Shown here: positions 45,497 to 53,408 of the stretch, piece after piece
Numbering within the stretch: position 1 is the first letter of the stretch
How the letters are laid out: each line of letters opens with the position of its first letter
Assembly (NCBI RefSeq): GCF_023015985.1
Contig: NZ_JALKAO010000008.1
Coordinates: 1 to 64,000 of the forward strand
Direction of reading: 5' to 3'
Length of the DNA stretch: 64,000 nucleotides
From: Marivita sp. S6314
Lineage (GTDB): Bacteria > Pseudomonadota > Alphaproteobacteria > Rhodobacterales > Rhodobacteraceae
Program-made: the position numbers and the translations under genes
Notes under the pieces: model-generated
Databases searched by the model: none
Seen by the model: the letters and a program-made list of their open reading frames with translations, nothing else
What the model was told of the DNA's origin: nothing

Positions 45497-46216
45497 ATGA
45501 GTGCGAAGATCAGGCTTTTTGTAGAGCAGCCGCTTGGGGCGGCACAAGCCGTCCCTCTGACGCGGGAGCAGGCGCATTACCTGTTTGGTGTGATGCGTCT
45601 GACGGTTGGTGGACATGTGGCGCTGTTCAACGGGACAGATGGCGAATGGCAGGCCGACATTGTCGAGGCTGGCAAACGCAAGGGCGTGTTGGTCTGCCGC
45701 GCGCAATCGCAACCGCAATCCCTGCCCCCGGATCTTTGGTTGCTGTTCGCACCGATCAAGAAAGCGCGCACCGATTTTATCGTGGAAAAGGCCGTGGAGA
45801 TGGGTGTGCGGCGCATCCTGCCGGTGCAGACCGCCTTCACCAATTCAGAGCGCATCCGGCAGGACCGGCTGCAGGCCCATGCGATTGAGGCGGCGGAACA
45901 ATGCGGTGCCACTTTTGTGCCCGAGGTCGCGGCCCTGACCAAGCTGGAGCGGGTTCTGGACCGATGGGACACCAGCCGTCAGATCGGCTTTTGCGATGAG
46001 CGTCTGGCAGGCGAGACCGGGCATTTGCCGGATGTTCCGGGGCCGTGGGCGCTCCTGATCGGGCCGGAAGGCGGGTTCTCTGACGACGAACGCGCGCGGC
46101 TGCGCGGGCTGGAGGCATCGCATGCGCTCAGCCTTGGCCCGCGTATTCTGCGCGCCGACACGGCGGCTGTTGCGGCGCTGACCCTGTGGCAATCGACGTT
46201 GGGAGACTGGGCATGA
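45497..46216 (+). CDS. rsmE: 16S rRNA (uracil-1498-N3)-methyltransferase
   Basis: The 239-residue SPOUT-class methyltransferase modifies U1498 of 16S rRNA with S-adenosylmethionine. The family blocks are clear: an N-terminal PUA-like region (IRLFVEQPLG), the KKARTDFIVEKAVEMGVRRI segment, and the knot LLIGPEGGFSDDERA followed by LSLGPRILRADTAAVAAL. I use ATG 45497, matching the MSAKIRLFVE start usual in relatives; 45485 is in frame. There is no room for a promoter between it and ubiA, so its promoter must lie inside ubiA. Confidence 0.95.
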   Translation: MSAKIRLFVEQPLGAAQAVPLTREQAHYLFGVMRLTVGGHVALFNGTDGEWQADIVEAGKRKGVLVCRAQSQPQSLPPDLWLLFAPIKKARTDFIVEKAVEMGVRRILPVQTAFTNSERIRQDRLQAHAIEAAEQCGATFVPEVAALTKLERVLDRWDTSRQIGFCDERLAGETGHLPDVPGPWALLIGPEGGFSDDERARLRGLEASHALSLGPRILRADTAAVAALTLWQSTLGDWA

Positions 46217-46218
46217 CA

Positions 46219-46262
46219 GGTTTTTGGTCGACCAAAAACCGCAGCTCCGTCGACGGAGCTGC
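46219..46262. repeat. Tandem perfect palindromes after rsmE
   Basis: A perfect 22-bp palindrome (46219-46240, arm GGTTTTTGGTC) begins 2 bases after the rsmE stop and is joined to another perfect 22-bp palindrome (46241-46262, arm GCAGCTCCGTC). The inner 16 bp of the second are identical to the second palindrome at 32222-32237. The downstream gene begins 18 bp later. Confidence 0.85.
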
Positions 46263-46280
46263 GCCCCACGGGAGAGGCCG

Positions 46281-46811
46281 ATGAGCTTTGTGCGCCCCGG
46301 TGCCAAAAACGTGATCCTACGCTGGCGCGAAGCGTTGGTGGGAGCGGCGATCCTTGGTCTTGGGGTCTATTGGAGCTTTGGGGTCACGCCCGGGATCCTG
46401 TCGTGGATCGGCTATCTGGCCGTCTTGCTTGGGGCCGCCTTGTTCTTTGCCGGGCTGCAAAAAGGACGCTCGCGGCTGGGCGGCGGTGGACCGGGTGTGG
46501 TGCAGGTGATCGAACGGCGCATTGGCTATTTCGGCCCGCTGAACGGTGGTTTGGTGGATCTTGATGCCGTCACGTCGCTGAATTTCGACCCAACAGAACA
46601 CCCGGCAACCTGGGTCATCACCCATGACGCGGGACCGGCTTTGCACATTCCCGTCAATGCCGAGAACGCGGATGTCCTGTTCGATGTGTTTGCCAGCCTG
46701 CCGGGCCTGAGTCCGGGGCGGGTTGCCTCTGTCTCGCGGCAGGAAGGCACGCGTCCCATTGTGCTTTGGCGCAGGGCTGATCTTCAGCAACGCATTGCCC
46801 GCTTGCATTGA
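46281..46811 (+). CDS. Two-helix membrane protein of unknown function
   Basis: The 176-residue protein has two transmembrane helices (about 20-36 and 40-58) and a cytoplasmic domain of about 115 residues, rich in beta strands (VVQVIERRIGYFGPLNGGLVDLDAVTSLNF). I recognise this as a type seen in Rhodobacterales genomes but know no function. GAGAGG precedes the ATG. It lies downstream of rsmE beyond a palindrome pair and 63 bp before gshA, so the three may form one transcription unit. Confidence 0.75.
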   Translation: MSFVRPGAKNVILRWREALVGAAILGLGVYWSFGVTPGILSWIGYLAVLLGAALFFAGLQKGRSRLGGGGPGVVQVIERRIGYFGPLNGGLVDLDAVTSLNFDPTEHPATWVITHDAGPALHIPVNAENADVLFDVFASLPGLSPGRVASVSRQEGTRPIVLWRRADLQQRIARLH

Positions 46812-46874
46812 CACCCCGAAGAAATCGGCTCAAGGCTGGCCGCGATTGTCGAGCAGAGAAACCGGAGACGCGCC

Positions 46875-48245
46875 ATGTCCATTCCGCAGTCGGGCGGCGG
46901 GCCCATCGAACACCACGACCAGTTGGCCCAGTACCTGGCCGAGGGCTGCAAGCCCAAGGAAGATTGGCGCATTGGCACCGAACACGAGAAATTCGGGTAT
47001 TGCAAAGACACATTGAAGCCGCTGCCCTACGAGGGAGAGCGCTCTATTCTGGCGGTACTGAGTGGCCTGCGCGACCGGCATGGCTGGGCGCCTGTCATGG
47101 AAGCCGACAACCTGATTGGCCTGGAAAAAGACGGCGCGAATATCTCGCTTGAGCCCGGAGGCCAGTTGGAGCTGTCCGGCGCGCCGCTTGAGACGATTCA
47201 CCAGACCTGTGACGAGGTGAACACCCATCTGGTCGAGGTGAAATCCATCGCCGACGAGATCGGTGTGGGCTTCATTGGCCTGGGGGCTGCGCCGATCTGG
47301 ACCCATGACGAGATGCCGTTGATGCCCAAGGGGCGCTATGCCCTGATGGACAAGTACATGCAGGAGGTCGGCACATCGGGCACCACGATGATGCGCCGGA
47401 CCTGCACGGTTCAGGTGAACCTCGATTTTTCGTCCGAGGCCGACATGGTGCAGAAGATGCGCGTCGCACTGGCGTTGCAACCAGTGGCCACGGCTCTGTT
47501 TGCGACGTCGCCGTTCTTTGAAGGCAAGGTCAACGGCCACAAAAGCTGGCGGTCGCGTGTCTGGCGGCATCTGGACGATGATCGCACCGGGATGTTGCCG
47601 TTCGTGTTCGACGACGGGTTCGGGTTCGAGGCCTGGGTGCAATATGCGCTCGATGTGCCGATGTATTTTGTCTACCGCGATGGCGTGTACCACAACGCGC
47701 TTGGGCAATCGTTCCGCGATTTCCTGAAGGGCGAACTGCCCGCGCTGCCCGGTGAGACGCCGACCCTGTCGGATTGGGCGGACCACCTGACAACGATTTT
47801 CCCCGAAGCGCGGGTGAAGAAGTTTATCGAGATGCGCGGGGCCGACGGTGGGCCTTGGCGGCGTCTATGTGCGCTGCCTGCGTTCTGGGTGGGCCTGACC
47901 TATGATCAAGGCGCGCTGGATGCGGCGTGGGATCTGGTGAAGGGCTGGGATGCGGAGACGCGCGAGGCGTTGCGGGTTGCGGCCTCGGTTGACGGGCTGC
48001 AGGCCAATGTGAACGGTATCAAGATGCATGATCTGGCCAAAGAGGTTCTGGACATCGCCGAAGCAGGCCTCGTGGCCCGCGCCCGCCCAGGTGCGGGCGG
48101 GCTTGTGCCAGACGAGACGCATTTCCTGAACGCGCTCAAGGAAAGCGTCGAAAGCGGTCAGACGCTTGCCGACGAGTTTCTTGAGCATTTCAACGGCGAC
48201 TGGAACGGCGACCTGACGCGCATCTATGGCGAATACAGCTACTGA
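46875..48245 (+). CDS. gshA: Glutamate-cysteine ligase, plant/alphaproteobacterial type
   Basis: The 456-residue ATP-dependent enzyme forms gamma-glutamylcysteine, the first step of glutathione synthesis. The length and the segments IGTEHEKFGY near 32-41, ISLEPGGQLELSGAP and MMRRTCTVQVNLDF match the class related to plant GSH1. GAAACCGGAGACGC precedes the ATG. The gene is followed by a hairpin and then by the convergent gamma-glutamyltransferase gene, so synthesis and breakdown of gamma-glutamyl compounds sit side by side. Confidence 0.95.
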   Translation: MSIPQSGGGPIEHHDQLAQYLAEGCKPKEDWRIGTEHEKFGYCKDTLKPLPYEGERSILAVLSGLRDRHGWAPVMEADNLIGLEKDGANISLEPGGQLELSGAPLETIHQTCDEVNTHLVEVKSIADEIGVGFIGLGAAPIWTHDEMPLMPKGRYALMDKYMQEVGTSGTTMMRRTCTVQVNLDFSSEADMVQKMRVALALQPVATALFATSPFFEGKVNGHKSWRSRVWRHLDDDRTGMLPFVFDDGFGFEAWVQYALDVPMYFVYRDGVYHNALGQSFRDFLKGELPALPGETPTLSDWADHLTTIFPEARVKKFIEMRGADGGPWRRLCALPAFWVGLTYDQGALDAAWDLVKGWDAETREALRVAASVDGLQANVNGIKMHDLAKEVLDIAEAGLVARARPGAGGLVPDETHFLNALKESVESGQTLADEFLEHFNGDWNGDLTRIYGEYSY

Positions 48246-48256
48246 GCTCCTTTAGG

Positions 48257-48282
48257 TCGGGCAGGTGTTCCAACCTGCCCGA
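48257..48282. terminator. Hairpin between gshA and ggt
   Basis: The 10-bp perfect stem TCGGGCAGGT/ACCTGCCCGA has a 6-base loop and lies between two convergent genes. There is no T tract. It probably ends both messages or stabilises their 3' ends. Confidence 0.65.
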
Positions 48283-48286
48283 AGGT

Positions 48287-49867
48287 TCAGTACCCGATGG
48301 CGCAGCCATCCTTGCGAGGGTCGGACGCGCCTTCCAGCACGCCGTTGTCGCGGATCAGAATGGCCTGCGCGCCGCCAATCCCCGTGGCCGGGACAGAGAC
48401 GGTGTGGCCCAGATCGGCCAGACCTTGATGCACCGCGTCAGAGTAGCCTTTCTCGACCTTCATATCGCCATATTCGCTAAAGCAGCGCGGAGCGTCGATC
48501 ACCACTTGCGGGTCCATGCCATAGTCAACGAAGTTGGTCACAAACCGCGCGTGGCCGGTGGATTGGTATTGCCCGCCCATCACGCCGAAGGGCATCAGCA
48601 GCTTGCCGTTCTGCCGCAACATGGCCGGAATAATCGTGTGCATCGGGCGCTTGCCGCCATCGGCTTCGTTCGGGTGCCCCTCTTCCAGCGTGAACCCCGC
48701 GCCGCGGTTCTGAAACAACACGCCGAATTTGTCCGACGCCACACCCGAGCCGAAATCCTTGAACACCGAGTAGATCAGCGAGACCGCCATGCGGTCCCGG
48801 TCGATCACGGTCAGGTAAATGGTTTCCTTGTGTACCGCTTCGGTCAACGGCCGTGCGCTTGGCATCGCGCGGGTCGGGTCGATTAACGCCGCGAGCTTTT
48901 CGCCGGTTTTCGGGTCGAGCATATGCGCCAGCCGCGTCATGTGATCCATGTCGCACAGGAACCGGTCGCGTGCGTCATAGGCGAGTTTGGTCGCCTCGGC
49001 CTCAAGATGCGCGCGTTCCAGCCCGAACGGGTCCATTGAAGGCAGATCGAATTGCGCAAGAATGTTGTTGAGGAGGATCGCCGTTGCGCCCTGCCCGTTT
49101 GGCGGATGCTCAACCAGTTCGATCCCCTTGTAGGTGCCGCTGATCGGGGTGGTGTAGTCGCAGCGCGTGTTGGCGAAATCCTCTAGCGTGTGCACACCGC
49201 CGATCGCGCGCAGCGATGACACCATGTCTTCGGCCACCTCACCTTCGTAAAACCCTTTGCGACCCTCGGCAGCGACACGGCGCAGCACCTCGGCCATCAT
49301 GGGATGGCGGAACAGATCACCTACTTGGGGCGGGTTGCCCCCATCGGTGTAAAACTGCCGCGCCGCGCCGTGCAGGTTCTGATGGTAGTGAAACCAGTCG
49401 AACCCGGCGCGCGGCGCCACGGGCACACCCTCTTCTGCATAGTGAATCGCGGGCGCAAACACGGCATCAAGCCCCAGCCGCCCATAATCGTCGGACAATT
49501 GGCAAAACGCATCGACCGCACCGGGGATCGTGATCGGCTCGGGTCGGCCAAACAAGGGCATCTTGTCCAGCCCAGAGGCCCGCAGCGCGGCACCGGACAA
49601 GGCGGCGGGCGCGCGCCCCGAGCCATTCAGGCAGACGATGTCTTCGGTTCCCGCAGGCTTGACCATCACGAAGCAATCGCCACCGATCCCGGTCATCGCC
49701 GGTTCGCACAGGCCCAGCAGGACCGCACCGGCAATGGCCGCATCCACCGCATTGCCACCGCGCTTGAGCATATCAATCGCGGCTTCAGCGGCCAGCGGGT
49801 GTGACGTTGCGCAAAGGCCATTGGCGGCCATGACTGCGGAACGACCCGGCAAATGGAAATCTCGCAT
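48287..49867 (-). CDS. ggt: Gamma-glutamyltransferase family protein without signal peptide
   Basis: The 526-residue Ntn-hydrolase-fold protein resembles the YwrD-like branch. The expected autoprocessing Thr is in HKETIYLTVIDRD, which aligns with the Thr that starts the small subunit of E. coli Ggt. Other conserved parts are GGNAVDAAIAGAVLLGLCEPAMTGIGGDCF and FGVMGGQYQSTGH. E. coli Ggt is periplasmic, but here the start at 49867 (GGGGAGA upstream) gives no signal peptide, so a cytoplasmic enzyme is likely. Hydrolysis of glutathione or another gamma-glutamyl amide is plausible. Confidence 0.88.
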   Translation of the reverse strand: MRDFHLPGRSAVMAANGLCATSHPLAAEAAIDMLKRGGNAVDAAIAGAVLLGLCEPAMTGIGGDCFVMVKPAGTEDIVCLNGSGRAPAALSGAALRASGLDKMPLFGRPEPITIPGAVDAFCQLSDDYGRLGLDAVFAPAIHYAEEGVPVAPRAGFDWFHYHQNLHGAARQFYTDGGNPPQVGDLFRHPMMAEVLRRVAAEGRKGFYEGEVAEDMVSSLRAIGGVHTLEDFANTRCDYTTPISGTYKGIELVEHPPNGQGATAILLNNILAQFDLPSMDPFGLERAHLEAEATKLAYDARDRFLCDMDHMTRLAHMLDPKTGEKLAALIDPTRAMPSARPLTEAVHKETIYLTVIDRDRMAVSLIYSVFKDFGSGVASDKFGVLFQNRGAGFTLEEGHPNEADGGKRPMHTIIPAMLRQNGKLLMPFGVMGGQYQSTGHARFVTNFVDYGMDPQVVIDAPRCFSEYGDMKVEKGYSDAVHQGLADLGHTVSVPATGIGGAQAILIRDNGVLEGASDPRKDGCAIGY

Positions 49868-50165
49868 GACGTGTCTCCCCCTCTTTGCCCGCGAACGTAA
49901 CCGGTGCGGAGGCAAGGTCAAATGGATGATCTGGGGGGAAAGACGTAACCTCGACGCCGCACACTGGGTGGGGGCTATTAACGGCACGGCGTCGAGGTGA
50001 AGCTATAAGCAGCTACCCTTCTCTTTTGACCTGCAACCGCGCCCAAAATTCGGAACGATTGGGGCCATTGTGCGACATTGCCGGCGAATCCGTGAACAGC
50101 ACCCCCCAAATGCCGCTTATTGCCTACAATTATTGAATAATTCGCCGATAATTGTGTTGAGCCTG
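49868..50165. other. 298-bp gap upstream of ggt with a long-looped inverted repeat
   Basis: No gene is visible. An inverted repeat with perfect 12-bp arms (ACCTCGACGCCG at 49948-49959, complement at 49987-49998, 27-base loop) lies 81 bp upstream of the ggt start. A second dyad, ACAATTAT/ATAATTGT, lies at 50127-50155, next to the end of the anti-sigma gene. Either may be a regulator site or an RNA structure. The ggt promoter must be in this gap. Confidence 0.5.
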
Positions 50166-50618
50166 TCAGCGCTGGCACCCTCCGGGGCGCGCCTGAATCA
50201 GCGTCACCTGATTGCACCCGGCGCTCCGGTGATACCGCACCTCTGACATGAGGGTCTGAATCAAGAACCACCCGTACCCGCCTTCGGCGTGATTGTCCGG
50301 ATCAGGGGCGTCTGGACAAGGCACAGACCCGCCCGGCATGGCGCGGCCCCAATCCGTGATCTGCAGGCGCAGCGCGTCTGGCGTGCCAACGATGGACAGC
50401 GCAATCGCCCCGAAAGACTGTCCGGCATAGGCATGTTCCACCACGTTGTTCAGCGCTTCGGCCAGGGCAATCAGGATATTCTCCCGCATGTCGGTCAATG
50501 CATGTTTGTTCAGGGTGGCATCGACACGCGACAAGATATCAGGTGTGACCACGTTCAGGGCGGGCCAGCACAGGGACAAAAGGCGTGTTTGCTGTGATTT
50601 ACCCGTCTTCGACGACAC
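50166..50618 (-). CDS. SpoIIAB/RsbW-type ATP-binding anti-sigma kinase
   Basis: The 150-residue GHKL-fold protein has an N box (ENILIALAEALNNVVEHAY near 46-64), a G1 box (DWGRAMP) and a G2 box (GGYGWFLIQTL). Such proteins phosphorylate a STAS-domain antagonist and bind a sigma factor or other partner. The start overlaps the upstream STAS gene by 20 bases, so the two are produced together. No sigma factor or PP2C phosphatase gene is next to them, so the output of the switch is encoded elsewhere. Confidence 0.9.
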   Translation of the reverse strand: MSSKTGKSQQTRLLSLCWPALNVVTPDILSRVDATLNKHALTDMRENILIALAEALNNVVEHAYAGQSFGAIALSIVGTPDALRLQITDWGRAMPGGSVPCPDAPDPDNHAEGGYGWFLIQTLMSEVRYHRSAGCNQVTLIQARPGGCQR

Positions 50619-50937
50619 AGGCCACGTCCGCTGAGTCGTGTATTGTGAAGATCGTGTCCATGCGTGTCAGGCGGAACACCTTTTCGACAATCGGCTGCAA
50701 CGCGGCCAGTTCAAGCGTTTGTCCGGAGCGCAACTGTTTCATGGACGCCACCACAGCACCCAGACCGCTCGAGTCGATAAAATCGACCTGCGCCAGATCA
50801 AGAACGATGCGCCCATCGGGATCCGCCGTCAGGGACCGCATGTCTTCCTTGAACTGAAGCGCCGTTGGCGCGTCGATTCGGGACGCGTTGACGCGAATCA
50901 CGGTTGCGGTTGGCGTGGTGTCGACAGTCAGTTCCAT
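50599..50937 (-). CDS. STAS-domain anti-sigma-factor antagonist
   Basis: The 112-residue SpoIIAA/RsbV-like protein has the phosphorylation site DFIDSSGLGAV with Ser56 and Ser57 as candidates. When dephosphorylated it would bind the neighbouring kinase and release that protein's partner. It overlaps the kinase gene by 20 bases, with the antagonist first. The pair resembles the partner-switching modules tied to biofilm or surface responses in proteobacteria, but no target can be named here. Confidence 0.9.
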   Translation of the reverse strand: MELTVDTTPTATVIRVNASRIDAPTALQFKEDMRSLTADPDGRIVLDLAQVDFIDSSGLGAVVASMKQLRSGQTLELAALQPIVEKVFRLTRMDTIFTIHDSADVACVVEDG

Positions 50938-51029
50938 AGAGCCTCGGCAGATAGATGTGCCGCCACCCTAGACGCCATTCGTTACCATCCGGTATGCAAG
51001 GCCCTATAACTCGGACACTGGGGAATAAC

Positions 51030-52193
51030 ATGGCTGATGTAATGATCACGGGCGCTTCGCGCACCGCGATGGGGGGCTTTCAAGGCGCGTTTTTATCTGC
51101 AACCGCGTCCGATCTGGGCGGCGCGGCGATCCGCGCGGCGCTGGATCAGGCGGGCCTGTCGACGGTTGATGAACTCCTGATGGGGTGCGTGCTGCCCGCC
51201 GGTCAGGGTCAGGCCCCGGCGCGCCAGGCCGGGTTTGCCGCCGGTCTGGGCGAAGAGGTTCCCGCCACGACGCTGAACAAGATGTGTGGATCGGGCATGA
51301 AAGCGGCGATGATGGCGTTTGATGCCATTGCCCTGGGCCGGGCGCAGGCCATTGTTGCGGGCGGCATGGAAAGCATGACCAACGCGCCGTACCTGTTGCC
51401 CAAGATGCGCGCGGGCGCGCGGATCGGGCATGGCGAGGTGGTCGATCACATGTTCCTTGATGGGCTGGAGGATGCCTATGACAAGGGCCGCCTGATGGGC
51501 ACCTTTGCCGAGGATTGCGCCGAGGCGTTTCAGTTCACCCGTGAAGCCCAGGACGCCTACGCGTTGAAGTCCCTGTCGAATGCGCTTGAAGCGCAGGCCT
51601 CGGATGCGTTCGCGGCCGAGATCACGCCCGTCACCGTAAAGACGCGCAAGGGCGAGGTGACGGTCGCCGAAGACGAACAGCCGGGCACGGCGCGGCCGGA
51701 CAAGATCCCGCTTCTGAAACCGGCGTTCCGCAAGGACGGGACCGTGACACCAGCCAACGCGTCGTCGATCTCGGACGGTGCGGCGGCGCTTGTCCTGACC
51801 AGTGCCGACACTGCCGGATCACAGGCGCGGGCGCGGATCGTCGGCCATGCAAGCCACGCTCAGGCACCGGGCCTGTTCACAACCGCCCCCGTGCCTGCGG
51901 CGCAGAAACTGCTGGCGCAGATCGGGTGGTCGGCCTCGGATGTGGACCTCTGGGAAGTGAACGAGGCGTTTGCCGTGGTTCCCATGGCCTTCATGCACGA
52001 AATGGGGCTGAGCCGGGACATCGTGAACGTCAATGGCGGGGCCTGTGCTTTGGGTCATCCCATCGGGGCCTCTGGCGCACGGATCATCGTGACCTTGCTC
52101 AACGCGCTTGAGACGCGCAATCTCAGCCGTGGGGTGGCCGCGATCTGCATCGGCGGCGGCGAAGGCACGGCCATCGCCATCGAACGCGTCTGA
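51030..52193 (+). CDS. Acetyl-CoA acetyltransferase (thiolase)
   Basis: The 387-residue thiolase has the active Cys86 in NKMCGSGMKA, the second-site His in NVNGGACALGHPIGASGARI and the last motif CIGGGEGTA. It either joins two acetyl-CoA or cleaves 3-ketoacyl-CoA. The substrate range cannot be told from these motifs, since PhaA/AtoB and FadA types share them. GGGAATAAC precedes the ATG at 51030. It stands alone, 58 bp ahead of the GAF gene. Confidence 0.93.
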   Translation: MADVMITGASRTAMGGFQGAFLSATASDLGGAAIRAALDQAGLSTVDELLMGCVLPAGQGQAPARQAGFAAGLGEEVPATTLNKMCGSGMKAAMMAFDAIALGRAQAIVAGGMESMTNAPYLLPKMRAGARIGHGEVVDHMFLDGLEDAYDKGRLMGTFAEDCAEAFQFTREAQDAYALKSLSNALEAQASDAFAAEITPVTVKTRKGEVTVAEDEQPGTARPDKIPLLKPAFRKDGTVTPANASSISDGAAALVLTSADTAGSQARARIVGHASHAQAPGLFTTAPVPAAQKLLAQIGWSASDVDLWEVNEAFAVVPMAFMHEMGLSRDIVNVNGGACALGHPIGASGARIIVTLLNALETRNLSRGVAAICIGGGEGTAIAIERV

Positions 52194-52251
52194 CTTTCTA
52201 CTTGCCCGACATATCCCGAGGGTGCGGGGGCTGGCCCCCGCACGGACAAAC

Positions 52252-52707
52252 ATGGCCGATTACAAAACACTCGCGCAAACCCTGCACTCGCTGACCGCTG
52301 GCGAAACCGACACCGTGTCACTCATGGCGACGGTCGCCTGCGAGGTGCACCATTCTGATGAACGCTTCGACTGGACCGGGTTCTACCGTGTGACGGGGCC
52401 GGAGATGCTCAAGATCGGGCCCTATCAAGGCGGGCATGGATGCCTGCACATCCCGTTTTCAAAGGGTGTGTGCGGGGCAGCGGCCCGCACCGGCACCATC
52501 CAGTTGGTTCCGGATGTGGAGGCTTTTCCCGGGCATATCGCCTGCGCGTCGTCGACCCGGTCGGAATTGGTTTTGCCCGTCTGGAACGGGCGCGGGCGGC
52601 TATTGGGGGTGTTTGATCTCGACAGCGATCAGCCGGAGGCGTTTACGCAAGAGGATGCCGACGCGTTACAGTCCATATTGGCCGACACGTTTCGCGGCGT
52701 AAGGTGA
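52252..52707 (+). CDS. msrC: Free methionine-R-sulfoxide reductase (GAF fold)
   Basis: The 151-residue GAF-domain enzyme of the fRMsr group has Cys64, Cys74 and Cys98 with spacings of 10 and 24, the same as the catalytic cysteines 84, 94 and 118 of E. coli fRMsr. Context motifs agree: KGVCGAA, DVEAFPGHIAC, RSELVLPV. It repairs free methionine-R-sulfoxide with thioredoxin. The start is ATG 52252; the frame continues upstream inside the thiolase gene's end region without support. Together with msrPQ at the left end, the window holds two methionine-repair systems. Confidence 0.92.
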   Translation: MADYKTLAQTLHSLTAGETDTVSLMATVACEVHHSDERFDWTGFYRVTGPEMLKIGPYQGGHGCLHIPFSKGVCGAAARTGTIQLVPDVEAFPGHIACASSTRSELVLPVWNGRGRLLGVFDLDSDQPEAFTQEDADALQSILADTFRGVR

Positions 52708-52765
52708 GCGGCTGGAAGAAGACACCGGCGTCGCGGCCAAACCGCCTTCATACAGCAACGGCTCC

Positions 52766-52829
52766 ATGAAAAATCCTTTGGAATTTTCACCAAACCGTGC
52801 CATGAAAATTTCGTAGGAATTTTCATGGC
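52766..52829. repeat. Two related inverted repeats upstream of the XRE-cupin gene
   Basis: TGAAAAATCC-TTT-GGAATTTTCA (52766-52789, one mismatch) and GCCATGAAAATT-N7-AATTTTCATGGC (52799-52829, perfect arms) share the AAAATT/AATTTT arms. The second ends 6 bases before the XRE start codon and covers its only purine-rich ribosome-site candidate (AGGA at 52815). They may be autoregulatory operators or a translation-control hairpin. Confidence 0.7.
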
Positions 52830-52835
52830 CGACTC

Positions 52836-53408
52836 ATGCAGCATGACGCCACCTTCTCGAACAAGACCTTGGGCGCGGATCTGCGGGCGCTTCGCAAGGC
52901 GCGCGGACTGACATTGCAGGATATCGCGGACCAGATGGATCGGTCGGTCGGCTGGGTCAGCCAGATCGAGCGTGACCTGTCGGAACCGTCGATCACGGAC
53001 CTGCGCCAGATTGCCAAGGTGCTTGATGTGCCGATTTCCCTTCTGTTCGGACAGGCAAATGCCAAGGCGGACGAAGCCGGGATCGTGGTGCGCGCCGGGG
53101 CGCGGCGGCCGATTGGCAGCCGTACTGCGGGCCTGATCGAAGAGTTGCTGTCGCCCGACCTGTCGGACGATTTCGAAGTGGTGCATTCGACATTCCAGCC
53201 GCACAGCCGCGCGGGCGAGATGATCACCCGCCCCACGCAGGAAGTCGGATATGTGGTTTCAGGCGCGCTGGACATGGTGATCAGCGGGCAGCGATTCACG
53301 TTGAACCCCGGCGACAGCTTCCGGATCAAGGAAGAGCCACATGAATGGATCAATCCCTATGACGCCCCGGCCGTGGTTGTCTGGGTAATCGCGCCCCCGG
53401 TGTACTGA
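52836..53408 (+). CDS. XRE-family regulator with C-terminal cupin
   Basis: The 190-residue regulator has an HTH (about 12-66, ALRKARGLTLQDIADQMDRS, then IERDLSEPS) and a small-ligand cupin domain (about 110-185, EVGYVVSGALDMVISGQ and LNPGDSFRI). XRE-cupin proteins such as PuuR-like factors sense amino acids, amines or their breakdown products. Its stop codon overlaps the first LysE start, so it is the first gene of the seven-gene operon and probably its own regulator. Inverted repeats lie just before the start. Confidence 0.92.
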   Translation: MQHDATFSNKTLGADLRALRKARGLTLQDIADQMDRSVGWVSQIERDLSEPSITDLRQIAKVLDVPISLLFGQANAKADEAGIVVRAGARRPIGSRTAGLIEELLSPDLSDDFEVVHSTFQPHSRAGEMITRPTQEVGYVVSGALDMVISGQRFTLNPGDSFRIKEEPHEWINPYDAPAVVVWVIAPPVY

